Source of the DNA: Phyllobacterium sp. OV277
GTDB taxonomy: Bacteria > Pseudomonadota > Alphaproteobacteria > Rhizobiales > Rhizobiaceae
Reading direction: 5' to 3'
Assembly (NCBI RefSeq): GCF_900104355.1
Contig: NZ_FNIY01000001.1
Location: forward strand, 248,001-312,000
DNA: 64,000 bases
Numbering within the stretch: position 1 is the first letter of the stretch; each line of letters starts with the position of its first letter. The notes under the pieces are model-generated. The model was not told the DNA's origin, did not search any database, and saw only the letters and a list, made by a program, of their open reading frames with translations. The translations under genes and the position numbers were made by a program. Below, piece after piece: positions 35,800 to 45,332 of the stretch.

Positions 35800-37062
35800 A
35801 TGGCACAGCAACGAAAAACCAACACATCCGACGCTCTGGGGCAGCTTAAATGGCTTACGCCCGAGAATGTTGGCGCTGCGTTGAAAGGCCTGCCACTAAA
35901 GGTTCAGGCGGCACTGCGCGCTGCAGCACATTTGCCACGCGGAACGCTGACGATCACCACGCCGGACCAGCGGATATTCAAGGTTGGGGGTAAGGCTTCG
36001 GGCCCGGATGCAGCATTGGTGCTGCACAACTGGAACCTGCCGCGCCGTGCATTTTCATCCGGCACCATTGGCGTTGCGGAATCCTATATGGATGGTGACT
36101 GGGAAAGCCCCGATGTGACAACCTTTCTGGAACTCTTTGTGGTGAACAACCAGATCGGTGAAAGCATTGCGGGCGGAACAAACTGGTTCGTCAACACCGT
36201 GCAGAGATTGCGTCACTGGCTGAACGAAAACACCCGCAGCCGTTCGCGCAAGAATATCTCGGCGCACTATGATCTGGGCAATGCGTTCTACCGCGAGTGG
36301 CTCGATCCAACCATGACCTATTCCTCGGCGCTTTTTGCCGAGGGCGCCAATGACCTTGAAACCGCGCAGACAACAAAATACCGCGCCCTCGCCCGCAATA
36401 TCGGTATCACCAGAGATAGTAAGGTGCTCGAAATTGGCTGCGGCTGGGGTGGTTTTGCCGAATTTGTGGCGCGTGAAATCGGTGCCCGCGTCACCGGGCT
36501 GACCATCAGCCGCGAACAGTTCGATTTTGCCACGGAAAGAATGCGCAAGGCTGGCCTGTCGGACAAGGTCGAAATCAAGTTTCAGGACTATCGCGACGAA
36601 ACAGGCAAGTATGACCATATTGCCTCCATCGAAATGTTCGAGGCCGTTGGCGAAAAATACTGGCCGGTGTTTTTTGGCAAGGTAAAGGAATGCCTTGCTC
36701 CCGGCGGAAGCGCCGGCATGCAGATCATCACCATCAACGAGAACTCGTTTGAGCGTTACCGTAAGCGCCCGGATTTCATCCAGCGTTATGTATTTCCGGG
36801 CGGCATGCTGCCAACTCCGGAAAAGTTGAAAAGTCTTGGCAGAGATTTTGGCCTTGATCTCTATCGTGAAAGCATTTTTCCGCAGGACTACGCCCGTACC
36901 CTTGCCGAATGGCGCGAACGTTTCTGGGGCTCGTGGGACAAGCTGAAACATTTGGGCTTTGACAGCAGATTCAAAAAGCTCTGGGAATTTTACCTGTATT
37001 ATTGCGAAGCCGGGTTCAGGTCGGAATATATCGACGTGCGCCAGGTATTTTACAGATCATGA
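35800..37062 (+). CDS. cfa: Cyclopropane-fatty-acyl-phospholipid synthase
   Basis: The 420-residue enzyme methylenates cis double bonds of membrane phospholipid acyl chains with S-adenosylmethionine. An N-terminal lipid-binding region is followed by ISAHYDLGNAFYREWLDPTMTYSSALF, the SAM loop VLEIGCGWGGFAEFVA, EMFEAVGEKYW and the family motif RPDFIQRYVFPGGMLPT. GGAAG precedes the ATG by nine bases. Its stop overlaps the YjbR start (ATGA). Cyclopropane lipids help acid and osmotic tolerance in Brucella relatives. Confidence 0.95.
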   Translation: MAQQRKTNTSDALGQLKWLTPENVGAALKGLPLKVQAALRAAAHLPRGTLTITTPDQRIFKVGGKASGPDAALVLHNWNLPRRAFSSGTIGVAESYMDGDWESPDVTTFLELFVVNNQIGESIAGGTNWFVNTVQRLRHWLNENTRSRSRKNISAHYDLGNAFYREWLDPTMTYSSALFAEGANDLETAQTTKYRALARNIGITRDSKVLEIGCGWGGFAEFVAREIGARVTGLTISREQFDFATERMRKAGLSDKVEIKFQDYRDETGKYDHIASIEMFEAVGEKYWPVFFGKVKECLAPGGSAGMQIITINENSFERYRKRPDFIQRYVFPGGMLPTPEKLKSLGRDFGLDLYRESIFPQDYARTLAEWRERFWGSWDKLKHLGFDSRFKKLWEFYLYYCEAGFRSEYIDVRQVFYRS

Positions 37063-37421
37063 CCGAAGTGTCGCTCAATACGGTTTTCGTGCGGATATGG
37101 GACTTGGCGGAAGCCCTGTATCTGCCGGAACTGAACCAAAGCACGACGCACGGTACGCCATCGCTGAAACTCAAGAGCGCATTCCTCGGACGTCTCAAGG
37201 ATGCCGATACGTTTGCAATCCATTGTCCGCTGGAGGAAAAGCCGCTTCTGATGGAAAGTGCCCCCGATATCTATTTCGAGACGGATCACTTCAAAGGCTG
37301 GCCCTATATATTGATCCATCTCGATACCATCACGGATGCAGAGCTTTCACACCGCATCAAGCTTGCATGGCTGGCAAAAGCGCCAGCCAAATTGAAGAAA
37401 CTCATTGAGCCTAAAGCGTAA
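37059..37421 (+). CDS. MmcQ/YjbR family protein
   Basis: The 120-residue product starts at the ATG overlapping the cfa stop, so it is translationally coupled. It has the YjbR fold pattern: RIWDLAEALYLPELNQSTTHGTPSLKL, AIHCPLEEKPLLME, FETDHFKGWPYILIHL and the C-terminal ELSHRIKLAWLAKA. The family adopts a CyaY-like DNA-binding fold, function unclear. Its 3' end overlaps the convergent cpdB gene by 11 bases. Confidence 0.85.
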   Translation: MTEVSLNTVFVRIWDLAEALYLPELNQSTTHGTPSLKLKSAFLGRLKDADTFAIHCPLEEKPLLMESAPDIYFETDHFKGWPYILIHLDTITDAELSHRIKLAWLAKAPAKLKKLIEPKA

Positions 37422-39387
37422 TGCGATAACGGGCAAAACCGTTTTCGCCGTCTCCCGCTTCCTCGATCTTCAATGTTTTCACATCAGCGATGAAATTCTT
37501 GCCCTTTGGGCCGGTATCAAACAGCACGGACGCACCTTTCACCGGCGCGAACTTCCAGTTGTCATCCGCCGACGGGTTGATTGTCTTCTGGTCGATAATG
37601 TAGCGCACAATGACGTCGCGGTTGGTATCAGGCGCAACGAATATAACCTTGCTCTCGTTAATCCCCGGGAAATTGCCACCGCCTCCTGCCCGGTAATTGT
37701 TTGTCACAACAACAAATTTCTGTGCAGGATCAATCGGTTTGCCATTAAAGGTCAAGTTGACAATACGATTGCTGTCGGCGTGAGTGAGTTCCCCCTTCGA
37801 ACCATATTTCGCTGGCTGCGACAGATCGATTTCATAGGAAACGCCGTCGATCACATCAAAATTATAGGACGGGAAACTGGTATCAATCAGCGGTTGGTCG
37901 GCTTTGCCTGCTTCCACAGTCTTAAAAATACCCGCTGACATTTCCAGCCACTCTTTCACATCCGTCCCGGTGATGGCCACAGCCCGCACCGTATTGGGAT
38001 AGAGGTAGAGATCAGAAACATTCTTGATGGCGATGTCACCTGCCGGAACGTCCGTATAGTAATCAGCACCGCCGCGACCACCCGCCTTGAAAGGCGCGGC
38101 AGCGGAAAGGACAGGCAAATCTTTCCATTGCGTGTCCTTGAGCATGTCCTTGATGTACCAGGTCTGTGCATTGGACACGATCTGCACCGATGGATCATCG
38201 GCAACCAGTGAGAAATAGGAGTAGAGCGGCGCCGACGTCTTGCCTACCGGGCGGCGGACATAGGCAAGCGTCGCCTCGTGATCGGCCTTGGCTGCTTCCA
38301 GCACATCGGCACGGCTTTCGACCAGCGGCTTTACTGTCTTTTCGACACGCTCATAGATCGGCCGTGCCTCGGTCGTGAAATCAACGACCTTCCACTTGCC
38401 ACCATCACGCTCAAGCAGAAGGTCTATCAGCCCCATATGCGAGCCCCAGAAACCAGCCATGACGGCTGGCTTGCCCTGCAATGTGCCCTTCTTGACATCG
38501 ACACCTTCAATACCGGCAAAATCCTTTGGATCAGGGAAAACCAGATGCTGATGCCCCGTGACAACGGCATCAATGCCCTCAACGCCTGCCACATAGAGCG
38601 AGGCGTTTTCCATGCCGTCACTCTGTCCCGCGGCAATGCCGGAGTGCGACAGCGCGACAATAATGTCAGCGCCCTCTTGTTTCATTTTCGGCACCCACGC
38701 CTTGGCCGCCTCAACGATATCACGGGTAACAACCTTGCCTTTGAGATTTTGCGCATCCCAAAGCGTGATCTGCGGCGGGACGAAACCGATAAAGCCAACT
38801 TTAACAGGTAGTTTCTGTCCGGCACCGTCAGCAATCTCATATTGCTTGATCAGATAGGGCTTCATGTAAAGCGGATCATCGGTTGGTTTTGCCGCCAGTT
38901 CGCCCTTGACCAGATTGGCGCAGACATAAGGGTAGCCAGCACCGGCCAGAACCTTGTCCATATAGTCGAGGCCATAATTAAATTCATGATTGCCAAGCGT
39001 CCCAACCTCATAGCCGATGGTATTCATGGCCTTGATGATCGGATGAACATTGCCATCCTTCGTGCCCTTCTCATAGGCGATGTAATCGCCCATGGGATTG
39101 CCCTGCAGAAAGTCTCCATTGTCGACGACAACCGAATTGGTTGATTCAGCACGAATCTTGGCAATGATTGATGCCGTGCGCGCAAGACCCATCGTGTCAT
39201 TCGCCTTGTCGGCGTAATAATCATAAGGGTAGACATTCACATGCAGGTCAGTCGTTGCCACGATGCGCAGATGCGCCTGCGAAGCAGCAGCCAGCGCTGA
39301 AAATGGATGCAGGATTGCCGCCGCACCGGCTGCGGCCGTGCTTGCAAGAAATGAACGGCGGGTGAGAGCAGATAAGAGTTCTTGCAT
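37411..39387 (-). CDS. cpdB: Tat-exported 2',3'-cyclic-nucleotide phosphodiesterase / 3'-nucleotidase
   Basis: The 658-residue protein starts with a twin-arginine signal (TRRSFLASTAAAG). The metallophosphatase domain has ATTDLHVNVYPYDYY, DNGDFLQGNPMGDY, GNHEFNYGLDYM and GHQHLVF, giving the two-metal site; the C-terminal 5'-nucleotidase domain holds NNYRAGGGGNFPG for substrate binding. It degrades cyclic and 3'-nucleotides in the periplasm so that nucleosides can be taken up. Length is normal for CpdB. It converges with the YjbR gene. Confidence 0.93.
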   Translation of the reverse strand: MQELLSALTRRSFLASTAAAGAAAILHPFSALAAASQAHLRIVATTDLHVNVYPYDYYADKANDTMGLARTASIIAKIRAESTNSVVVDNGDFLQGNPMGDYIAYEKGTKDGNVHPIIKAMNTIGYEVGTLGNHEFNYGLDYMDKVLAGAGYPYVCANLVKGELAAKPTDDPLYMKPYLIKQYEIADGAGQKLPVKVGFIGFVPPQITLWDAQNLKGKVVTRDIVEAAKAWVPKMKQEGADIIVALSHSGIAAGQSDGMENASLYVAGVEGIDAVVTGHQHLVFPDPKDFAGIEGVDVKKGTLQGKPAVMAGFWGSHMGLIDLLLERDGGKWKVVDFTTEARPIYERVEKTVKPLVESRADVLEAAKADHEATLAYVRRPVGKTSAPLYSYFSLVADDPSVQIVSNAQTWYIKDMLKDTQWKDLPVLSAAAPFKAGGRGGADYYTDVPAGDIAIKNVSDLYLYPNTVRAVAITGTDVKEWLEMSAGIFKTVEAGKADQPLIDTSFPSYNFDVIDGVSYEIDLSQPAKYGSKGELTHADSNRIVNLTFNGKPIDPAQKFVVVTNNYRAGGGGNFPGINESKVIFVAPDTNRDVIVRYIIDQKTINPSADDNWKFAPVKGASVLFDTGPKGKNFIADVKTLKIEEAGDGENGFARYRITL

Positions 39388-39484
39388 GACGGGGCTCCTG
39401 CTTGAATGGAATATAAGCGGCTTTGTTAGCCGCCATAGATCACCGAATTATGATGAGTTTGTCACGGCCTATCGCAGTCAGCAA

Positions 39485-39973
39485 TCAGCTACCGGCAATT
39501 TCGATGAGCGCGGTTTCAACACCAAGGCCGGTACGATCCGCCACCTCACGCAAAGCGAAGGAGGAGTTGATCTTCGTCACATGCGGCATGGCGGAAAGCC
39601 AGAACTTGTGAATGCGCTCGTAATCTTCCAGATCCTTGGCAGCGATGCGCAGGAGATAATCATATTCCCCGGACATCAGATAGCAGACGAGCACGTTGGG
39701 ACAACGACGCACCGCAGTCTCGAACTCACGTAATTGTTTGTCCGCCTGCCCCGACAGGGATATATTGACGATTACCGTAACGGGATGGCCAAGCATCTTA
39801 TTGGAGAGGCGCGCATGATATCCCCTGATAACGCCCGTCTTCTCCAGAATATCCAGTCGGCGTGAACAGGCGGATTGTGAAAGCCCGACCTTTTCCGCCA
39901 ACGTCGCATTCGACATACGGCCATCTTTTTGCAGGCTATCGAGGATAGCGATATCAATCCTGTCTAGTGTCAT
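39485..39973 (-). CDS. Lrp/AsnC-family regulator of alanine dehydrogenase (AldR-like)
   Basis: The 162-residue protein (ATG 39973) has an N-terminal helix-turn-helix (LDSLQKDGRMSNATLAEKVGLSQSACSRRLDILEKTGVI) and a C-terminal RAM ligand domain (VLVCYLMSGEYDYLLRIAAKDLEDYE). It is divergent from ald, and such AldR/BkdR-type proteins sense alanine and switch ald on. The intergenic region carries the palindrome GAATATTC in an AT-rich tract, a typical Lrp-type site. Confidence 0.92.
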   Translation of the reverse strand: MTLDRIDIAILDSLQKDGRMSNATLAEKVGLSQSACSRRLDILEKTGVIRGYHARLSNKMLGHPVTVIVNISLSGQADKQLREFETAVRRCPNVLVCYLMSGEYDYLLRIAAKDLEDYERIHKFWLSAMPHVTKINSSFALREVADRTGLGVETALIEIAGS

Positions 39974-40012
39974 TGTTCGATCTTTCTTCGACAAATAGCT
40001 ATTTTGACGCAA

Positions 40013-40020
40013 GAATATTC
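40013..40020. promoter_or_regulatory. Candidate Lrp/AldR binding site between the regulator and ald
   Basis: The 8-base palindrome GAATATTC lies in an AT-rich part of the divergent intergenic region, 40 bases from the regulator start. Lrp-type proteins prefer such sites. No footprint data. Confidence 0.35.
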
Positions 40021-40128
40021 GAAAAAATCCTTTCCGTCGATATTGCTTAGCAAGGACATGCGAAGCGATTCATGGTGTCATACGCACCTCAAACGGGAAC
40101 TTTGAAGAACACTCAAGAGGAGGCGTAA

Positions 40129-41244
40129 ATGCGTGTAGGCTGCCCGAAAGAAATCAAAAACCATGAATATCGCGTCGGTCTCACTCCGGGGGCCGTACGC
40201 GAATATGTTGCACATGGCCACACGGTCATTATCCAGTCCGGAGCTGGAGCTGGAATAGGCGCCGATGACGGAGCCTATCAGGCGGCTGGCGCAAAGATCG
40301 TCAAGACTGCCGAAGAAGTCTTTCTGCAATCGGATATGATTGTGAAAGTGAAGGAGCCGCAGCCGTCCGAATGGGCGCAACTGCGCGAAGGTCAGCTCCT
40401 CTATACCTATCTCCACCTCGCCCCCGACCCGGAACAGACCAAAGGCTTGCTCGCATCAGGCGTGACGGCCATCGCCTATGAGACGGTCACCGATGATCGT
40501 GGTGGACTGCCACTGCTTGCACCAATGTCAGAAGTTGCTGGACGCCTTGCCATTCAGGCCGGTGCAACGGCACTTCAGAAGGCCAATGGCGGACGCGGCG
40601 TATTGCTCGGTGGCGTCCCCGGCGTTCTGCCCGGCAAAGTCACGATCATTGGCGGCGGCGTTGTCGGCATCAATGCGGCGCAGATGGCCGCTGGCCTTGG
40701 CGCAGATGTGACCATTCTCGATCGTTCGATCCCTCGCCTGCGTCAGCTCGATGATCTGTTCCATGGCCGAATCCACACACGGTACTCGACTATTGAAGCC
40801 CTTGATGAGGAAGTATTCTCCGCCGATATCGTCGTGGGTGCCGTACTGATCCCCGGGGCAGCAGCGCCGAAGCTCGTGACCCGCGAAATGCTTTCGGGCA
40901 TGAAAAAGGGTGCTGTGATTGTTGACGTGGCCATCGATCAGGGGGGTTGCTTTGAAACATCCCACGCCACAACCCATTCCGAGCCGACTTACGAAGTCGA
41001 CGGTGTGATCCATTATTGCGTTGCCAATATGCCCGGTGCCGTGCCTGTCACCTCTGCCCATGCACTGAACAATGCCACCTTGCAGTATGGCCTGCAGCTG
41101 GCAGATCGCGGCGTCAAGGCTCTGGTCGACAACCCGCATTTGCGCAACGGCCTCAATGTTCACAAAGGCCGCATCACCAATCAGGCCGTCGCTGAAGCAC
41201 TCGGTCTGGAAATGGTGGAAGCCAAGGCAGTTCTCGCCGCCTGA
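40129..41244 (+). CDS. ald: Alanine dehydrogenase
   Basis: The 371-residue enzyme interconverts L-alanine and pyruvate plus ammonium with NAD. It shows the substrate-site residues in [20 protein letters not shown], the catalytic Lys and His in [11 protein letters not shown] and YTYLHLAPD, and the NAD loop [20 protein letters not shown]. Strong AGAGGAGG ahead of the ATG. A bidirectional terminator follows. Regulated by the divergent Lrp-type gene. Confidence 0.97.
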   Translation: MRVGCPKEIKNHEYRVGLTPGAVREYVAHGHTVIIQSGAGAGIGADDGAYQAAGAKIVKTAEEVFLQSDMIVKVKEPQPSEWAQLREGQLLYTYLHLAPDPEQTKGLLASGVTAIAYETVTDDRGGLPLLAPMSEVAGRLAIQAGATALQKANGGRGVLLGGVPGVLPGKVTIIGGGVVGINAAQMAAGLGADVTILDRSIPRLRQLDDLFHGRIHTRYSTIEALDEEVFSADIVVGAVLIPGAAAPKLVTREMLSGMKKGAVIVDVAIDQGGCFETSHATTHSEPTYEVDGVIHYCVANMPGAVPVTSAHALNNATLQYGLQLADRGVKALVDNPHLRNGLNVHKGRITNQAVAEALGLEMVEAKAVLAA

Positions 41245-41262
41245 CATGCCATTTAGTAAAAG

Positions 41263-41289
41263 AAAAGCCCGGGCCATACCCGGGCTTTT
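41263..41289. terminator. Bidirectional terminator between ald and DUF1203 genes
   Basis: AAAAGCCCGGG (41263-41273) pairs with CCCGGGCTTTT (41279-41289) around a 5-base loop. A/T runs on both sides allow use by the two convergent genes. Confidence 0.92.
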
Positions 41290-41297
41290 GTTCTGTT

Positions 41298-41789
41298 TCA
41301 GATAGCAAAACTAAATTCATGCAGATCGATCCTGCACTGGAAACAATTATTCCTGGCCGAACGCATATGCACATAAGCCACCTCGTCACGTCTCAGAAGT
41401 TCCGCTGCCCGCACTGCAATATTGTCGGTCGCAATCACGCCGCCTGTGCCATAGACAATCCGGTCCTGACGGGAATAACCGCGCAGGATGTAGTCACTGT
41501 TCTCGCGAAACATCTCGGGCATGTCTGATATTTCATCATAGCGCCCGCATTCTTCCGCATGCAGGAAAATCGGACCAGTTTCCGCGTAGGGTTGCGGTGC
41601 CGGGAACGGCCGGTGCGAAAGAACAAGATATTTATCACCAGCTTTCACATTCTGCAGGCAGTGACGGCAAGGTACGCCGTCACCATCTGAGGTATGTGTT
41701 TCCGGCGTCTGGCCGTTGGCGTCGACACCACCGGCCTGATAGTGGCGGGCGAGTGTTGTTGTCATTGCAGTAAACTGGATCGTGCTCAT
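41298..41789 (-). CDS. DUF1203 family protein
   Basis: The start ATG at 41789 has AAGGAG upstream. The 163-residue product carries the DUF1203 pattern GDGVPCRHCLQ...YLVLSHRPF, PYAETGPIFLHAEECGRY and a C-terminal CFQC pair. Its four or more Cys and several His suggest metal binding, but the function is unknown. It is convergent with ald and follows the SDR gene on the same strand after 76 bases. Confidence 0.87.
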   Translation of the reverse strand: MSTIQFTAMTTTLARHYQAGGVDANGQTPETHTSDGDGVPCRHCLQNVKAGDKYLVLSHRPFPAPQPYAETGPIFLHAEECGRYDEISDMPEMFRENSDYILRGYSRQDRIVYGTGGVIATDNIAVRAAELLRRDEVAYVHMRSARNNCFQCRIDLHEFSFAI

Positions 41790-41865
41790 GGGAATCTCCT
41801 TCGTTACATCGAAGAAAACACCCAAACACAGGAGCAAACCACCCGATTCCTGCTGATCTCGATAA

Positions 41866-42714
41866 TCACCAGCTACCGTCAGGACCATCGGTGTTCAGCG
41901 ACAACTGGCGCCAGAGCTCAAGCTCGGCCTGCATCGTGGCAAGCTTGGTTGCAGCGTTGTTGACAGCCATGGCACCCGCAGCAAATCGCATTGGCGGCTT
42001 AGCTTCTTTGGACAGGAGCACCATCGCATCGGCAAGTTTCTCAGGATCGCCAGGCTGCGAACCATTGCGGGCTTCAAAACTGGCGCGCATGCTTTCCCGC
42101 CTGACGTCATAATCAGCGATCGCATTCTCATCCCCGATGCGTAGCGAATCTCCAGTGAGGAAATCCGTGCGAAAAGGTCCTGGCTCGACAATTGTCACGA
42201 AAATCCCGAAGGGTGCGATCTCCAGAGCAAGCGATTCCGAAAAGCCCTCAAGCGCAAATTTGCTTGCACTGTAGAGCGAACCAAATTCGCCGCCGCGAAG
42301 CCCGGCAATCGAGGAGATGTTGAAGATGCGGCCTTTGCGGGCAACGCGCATGACCGGCAGTACTGCCCAGGTGACATTGAATACCCCATGCACATTTGTC
42401 GCGAACTGTGTGTTGACCGTTTCCGCCGTGTTTTCTTCGAAGAAGCCGAGCTGACCATAACCGGCATTGTTCACCAGCACGTCGATTGTACCAAAACGCG
42501 ATACTGCCGCCTGCACGGCACTTTGTGCCTGATCTGCATTGGTGACATCCAGTTCAATCGCCAATAATTGCTCACTATCCGGTCCGAGCGCTTCCGTTAC
42601 AGCGCTTTTCTTGCGACCTGTGGCAACCACGCGATCTCCGGCCCGGATCGCCGCCTTTGCGATCTCAACGCCCAGTCCACGCGAAGCACCTGTAATAAAC
42701 CATGTTTTCTGCAT
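41866..42714 (-). CDS. Short-chain dehydrogenase/reductase
   Basis: The 282-residue protein is a classical SDR: TGASRGLG cofactor motif, NNAGYG, Ser in SSIAGLRGG, the YSASK catalytic Tyr/Lys motif and PGPFRTDF. It reduces or oxidises a small carbonyl or alcohol with NAD(P). The Arg residues after the first strand favour NADP. It diverges from the AraC-type gene, probably its regulator. Confidence 0.92.
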   Translation of the reverse strand: MQKTWFITGASRGLGVEIAKAAIRAGDRVVATGRKKSAVTEALGPDSEQLLAIELDVTNADQAQSAVQAAVSRFGTIDVLVNNAGYGQLGFFEENTAETVNTQFATNVHGVFNVTWAVLPVMRVARKGRIFNISSIAGLRGGEFGSLYSASKFALEGFSESLALEIAPFGIFVTIVEPGPFRTDFLTGDSLRIGDENAIADYDVRRESMRASFEARNGSQPGDPEKLADAMVLLSKEAKPPMRFAAGAMAVNNAATKLATMQAELELWRQLSLNTDGPDGSW

Positions 42715-42865
42715 TTTGGGTCTCCATGAATTGAACCTTATGGAACCATGCCAAACCGGAAAACGGATAGATCAAAGCGCGCGCATTCTTGCACAATCCT
42801 ATCAACCCTGCGCGTATTGTGCGCTTCGTTCTTGCGCTCTTGCATTCATCTTGATTGAGTAGGCT

Positions 42866-43765
42866 ATGGAACAGCTTGCCGAAATTCGATCCCTCATTGC
42901 GCGCCATATCGGAACTGACGGTCAGGCCACACTGCTTCCGGGAGTCAGACTACTGTGTTCAACCGTTCCGACAGAGCCGATCAACGGCTTTTACGAGCCT
43001 GCCTTCGGGCTCGTCGCTCAAGGCGCGAAACGGACATTGGTCGGCAACAGGCTGTTTGAATATGGTGCCGGTCAATATCTTATCGTCTCCCTCGACCTCC
43101 CGATTGCTGGCCACGTCATTGAGGCAAGCGCCGAGCAGCCCTATCTTGCATTCCGGTTAAGTCTCAACCCGTCGGTGATCGCATCACTTTTATTGGAGGC
43201 AACAACTGGCCATCAGAAAAACGGCGAGGCTATCGGGTTAGCAGTCAGTGTCGCTCCAACCGAGTTGCTTGACGCAGTCACGCGGCTTTTACGATTGCTT
43301 GATAAGCCAGATGACCTCGCAGTCCTGTGGCCCATGCTGGAGAGGGAAATACATTGGCGTCTTCTCAATGGTGAACAGGCAAGTTCGGTGCGCCAGATCG
43401 GCCTCGCGGACAGCCGTCTTTCGCAGATCAACCGCGCCATCCGCTGGATTCGTGCCCATTATGCGGAGATTTTCCGGATTGAAGATTTAGCGGATGTAGC
43501 AGGAATGAGCGTCTCCGCCTTTCACCGCCATTTCAAAGCAATCACAGCGATGAGCCCATTGCAGTATCAAAAGCAAATTCGATTGCAGCAGGCGCGCGCA
43601 TGGCTGATAGCGGAATCCCGTGACGTTGCCTCTGTCGGCTTTGCGGTGGGCTACGACAGTCCATCGCAATTCAGTCGCGAATATCGGCGGCTCTTCGGCG
43701 TTCCACCCGGCAAAGATGTTACGCGGATAAGATCAATTCCTATCCCAGAACCGGCACTCGCCTAA
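42866..43765 (+). CDS. AraC-family transcriptional regulator
   Basis: The 299-residue protein has an N-terminal AraC-type cupin-like domain (EPAFGLVAQGAKRTLVGNRLFEYGAGQYLIVSLDLP) and a C-terminal double helix-turn-helix (RIEDLADVAGMSVSAFHRHFKAITAMSPLQYQKQ, then VASVGFAVGYDSPSQFSREYRRLFG). This AraC_N class often controls a divergent SDR gene, as here. The inducer is unknown. Confidence 0.93.
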   Translation: MEQLAEIRSLIARHIGTDGQATLLPGVRLLCSTVPTEPINGFYEPAFGLVAQGAKRTLVGNRLFEYGAGQYLIVSLDLPIAGHVIEASAEQPYLAFRLSLNPSVIASLLLEATTGHQKNGEAIGLAVSVAPTELLDAVTRLLRLLDKPDDLAVLWPMLEREIHWRLLNGEQASSVRQIGLADSRLSQINRAIRWIRAHYAEIFRIEDLADVAGMSVSAFHRHFKAITAMSPLQYQKQIRLQQARAWLIAESRDVASVGFAVGYDSPSQFSREYRRLFGVPPGKDVTRIRSIPIPEPALA

Positions 43766-43865
43766 GGGTACGATTCTGACATGCATGCCCCTTTTTTAGG
43801 GGAAACTCAGACACATGCCAGAACCAGAGACGGCGGCGGCGCAGCCACCTCTCATGTCCCCAAAG

Positions 43866-44309
43866 CTATTTCGTTACAGTAATGTTAAACGAATAATACT
43901 CGTAATATTGGTCATAACCCGCAAAATTGCTGGAAAGCGTTACCGTGTCGGTGCCGACGAAGCCCGGTGCAGGCGTATATGTTGCAGCCACAGCGATAAT
44001 ACGCCGGGAATGACATTTATTGGGCGTTGGTCCCGGTCCCTTCGGCATGAGCCCTGAAACATTGCTGAAACGAACAGTTCCATGAGACGGTGCCGATGAA
44101 ACCTTTACCTTGGGCGCGCGGCTTATCGAGCAGTCAGGGTTCTGTCCAACAACATTCGTTAAACCCACTGATTTTCCAGCTGATGTTTTAACTGATCGAA
44201 TACTTGAACCCTCCGTGACCTTTCCCGGGACAGTTGGCGTCGAACATCCGGAAACCACTAGACCTGATGATATCAACACCAAACCCGCAAACGCTTTACC
44301 AACTTTCAT
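43866..44309 (-). CDS. Ig-like-repeat lipoprotein, array copy 1
   Basis: The ATG at 44309, preceded by GAGGAA, gives 147 residues; a TTG further upstream is less likely. A lipobox (LVVSGC) marks a lipoprotein, followed by a short Ser/Thr linker, then an Ig-like repeat with NPDCS, SHGTVRFS, NKCHSRR and PAPGFVGTDTV. Two Cys beyond the lipid Cys may form a disulfide. It is the most distal and, with copy 4, shares the PAPGFVGTDT form. Function unknown. Confidence 0.75.
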   Translation of the reverse strand: MKVGKAFAGLVLISSGLVVSGCSTPTVPGKVTEGSSIRSVKTSAGKSVGLTNVVGQNPDCSISRAPKVKVSSAPSHGTVRFSNVSGLMPKGPGPTPNKCHSRRIIAVAATYTPAPGFVGTDTVTLSSNFAGYDQYYEYYSFNITVTK

Positions 44310-44371
44310 GTTGTCATTCCTCAATGATTGAAGCCCAGTCCGTATTGGCGACGGAGAACGTCGCGATCAAT

Positions 44372-44809
44372 CTAATTCGTAACGTTGATAGTGAAGTTCA
44401 CATATGAATAGAAATCACTGCCCGCGGTCTTGGACGAGATCGTCACGGAGTCCTTGCCAACAAAACCTGATGTTGACGTGTAGCTCACATAAATCTTGGA
44501 AACGTTCTGCGAATTGCATTTGTGCCGGCGTTCACCTTCCCTGAATGAAGGGCGGGAACTGCCACGGGAGAAATCAATCGTTCCGTGCGAGGGTCCAGAA
44601 ACGGCCTTCAATTCAGGAGGAACACGACTGGAACAATCGTCATTCACTTTGTAAAAGCCTGAAAGTTGGGTTTTCACGCCCGATTTTACCGAAGCGGTCT
44701 CAGAGCCAGAGCCAGTTTTTGTCGCAGTTGGATCAGCAGTTTGACATGCGGACATCAATAGGCCCGATGACACCAATACAAGGCCAGTCAATACTGTCGT
44801 AAATTTCAT
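44372..44809 (-). CDS. Ig-like-repeat lipoprotein, array copy 2
   Basis: The 145-residue product has a lipobox (LLMSAC) and the same layout: NDDCS, SGPSHGTIDFSRGS, HKCNSQN, SGFVGKDSV, and ends in TINVTN. The first 80 coding bases are identical to copy 3 (44730-44809 versus 45234-45313). GGGGGA precedes the ATG. Together with copy 3 it is the most recent duplicate of the array. Confidence 0.78.
   Translation of the reverse strand: MKFTTVLTGLVLVSSGLLMSACQTADPTATKTGSGSETASVKSGVKTQLSGFYKVNDDCSSRVPPELKAVSGPSHGTIDFSRGSSRPSFREGERRHKCNSQNVSKIYVSYTSTSGFVGKDSVTISSKTAGSDFYSYVNFTINVTN
44730..44809 (-). repeat. 80-base perfect repeat, copy A (5' end of array copy 2)
   Basis: The sequence is identical to 45234-45313. 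It encodes the signal peptide and lipobox of lipoprotein copies 2 and 3. Confidence 0.9.
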
Positions 44810-44875
44810 ATCGTATCCCCCGATAAGTGATATGTCTCGCTAGTACAGCGACCAAAATTCGCTGCAGCTTTATTG

Positions 44876-45313
44876 TCATTTTGTAACGTTGATTTCGAAT
44901 TTGACGTATGAATAGAAATCACTGCCGGTGGTCTTGGACGAAACAGTAACGACATCCTTACCCACAAAACCCGCTGCCGACGTATATTCCACGAAGATCT
45001 TCGAAATGTTGTGTGAATTGCATTTGTATCTACGTTCGCCCTGCGCAAATTTGGGGCGGCCACTTCCACGGGAAAAGTCAATTGTTCCGTGTGAAGGCCC
45101 AGATACCACTTTCAGTTGGGGAGGTATCTGGCTCGAACAGTCGTCATTCACTCCAGCAAAGCTTAAAAGCGTGGCTTTCTCCCCAGATTTGGCCGTCGCC
45201 TTTTCAGTACTTGATCCAACTTTTGCTACAGTCGGATCAGCAGTTTGACATGCGGACATCAATAGGCCCGATGACACCAATACAAGGCCAGTCAATACTG
45301 TCGTAAATTTCAT
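44876..45313 (-). CDS. Ig-like-repeat lipoprotein, array copy 3
   Basis: The ATG at 45313 matches the start of copy 2; an upstream ATG in frame at 45331 is less likely. The 145-residue product has lipobox LLMSAC, NDDCS, SGPSHGTIDFSRGS, YKCNSHN and GFVGKDVV. It is about as close to copy 2 as two recent duplicates can be, differing mostly in the linker. The next copy starts just upstream. Confidence 0.78.
   Translation of the reverse strand: MKFTTVLTGLVLVSSGLLMSACQTADPTVAKVGSSTEKATAKSGEKATLLSFAGVNDDCSSQIPPQLKVVSGPSHGTIDFSRGSGRPKFAQGERRYKCNSHNISKIFVEYTSAAGFVGKDVVTVSSKTTGSDFYSYVKFEINVTK
45234..45313 (-). repeat. 80-base perfect repeat, copy B (5' end of array copy 3)
   Basis: Identical to 44730-44809. 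The identity stops at the linker after the lipobox, where the two genes diverge. Confidence 0.9.
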
Positions 45314-45332
45314 TTTTATCCCCAAGATCATT

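Noticed and set aside
35550-35825. 91-codon frame before and into cfa
   Set aside because: Overlaps the cfa start and its own sequence is Cys-rich without motif or good start signal.
36055-36951. Open frame of 298 codons opposite cfa
   Set aside because: Mirrors the codon usage of cfa and has no own motif.
40528-41277. Open frame of 249 codons opposite ald
   Set aside because: Antisense shadow; it reads through the ald terminator region and has no recognisable domain.
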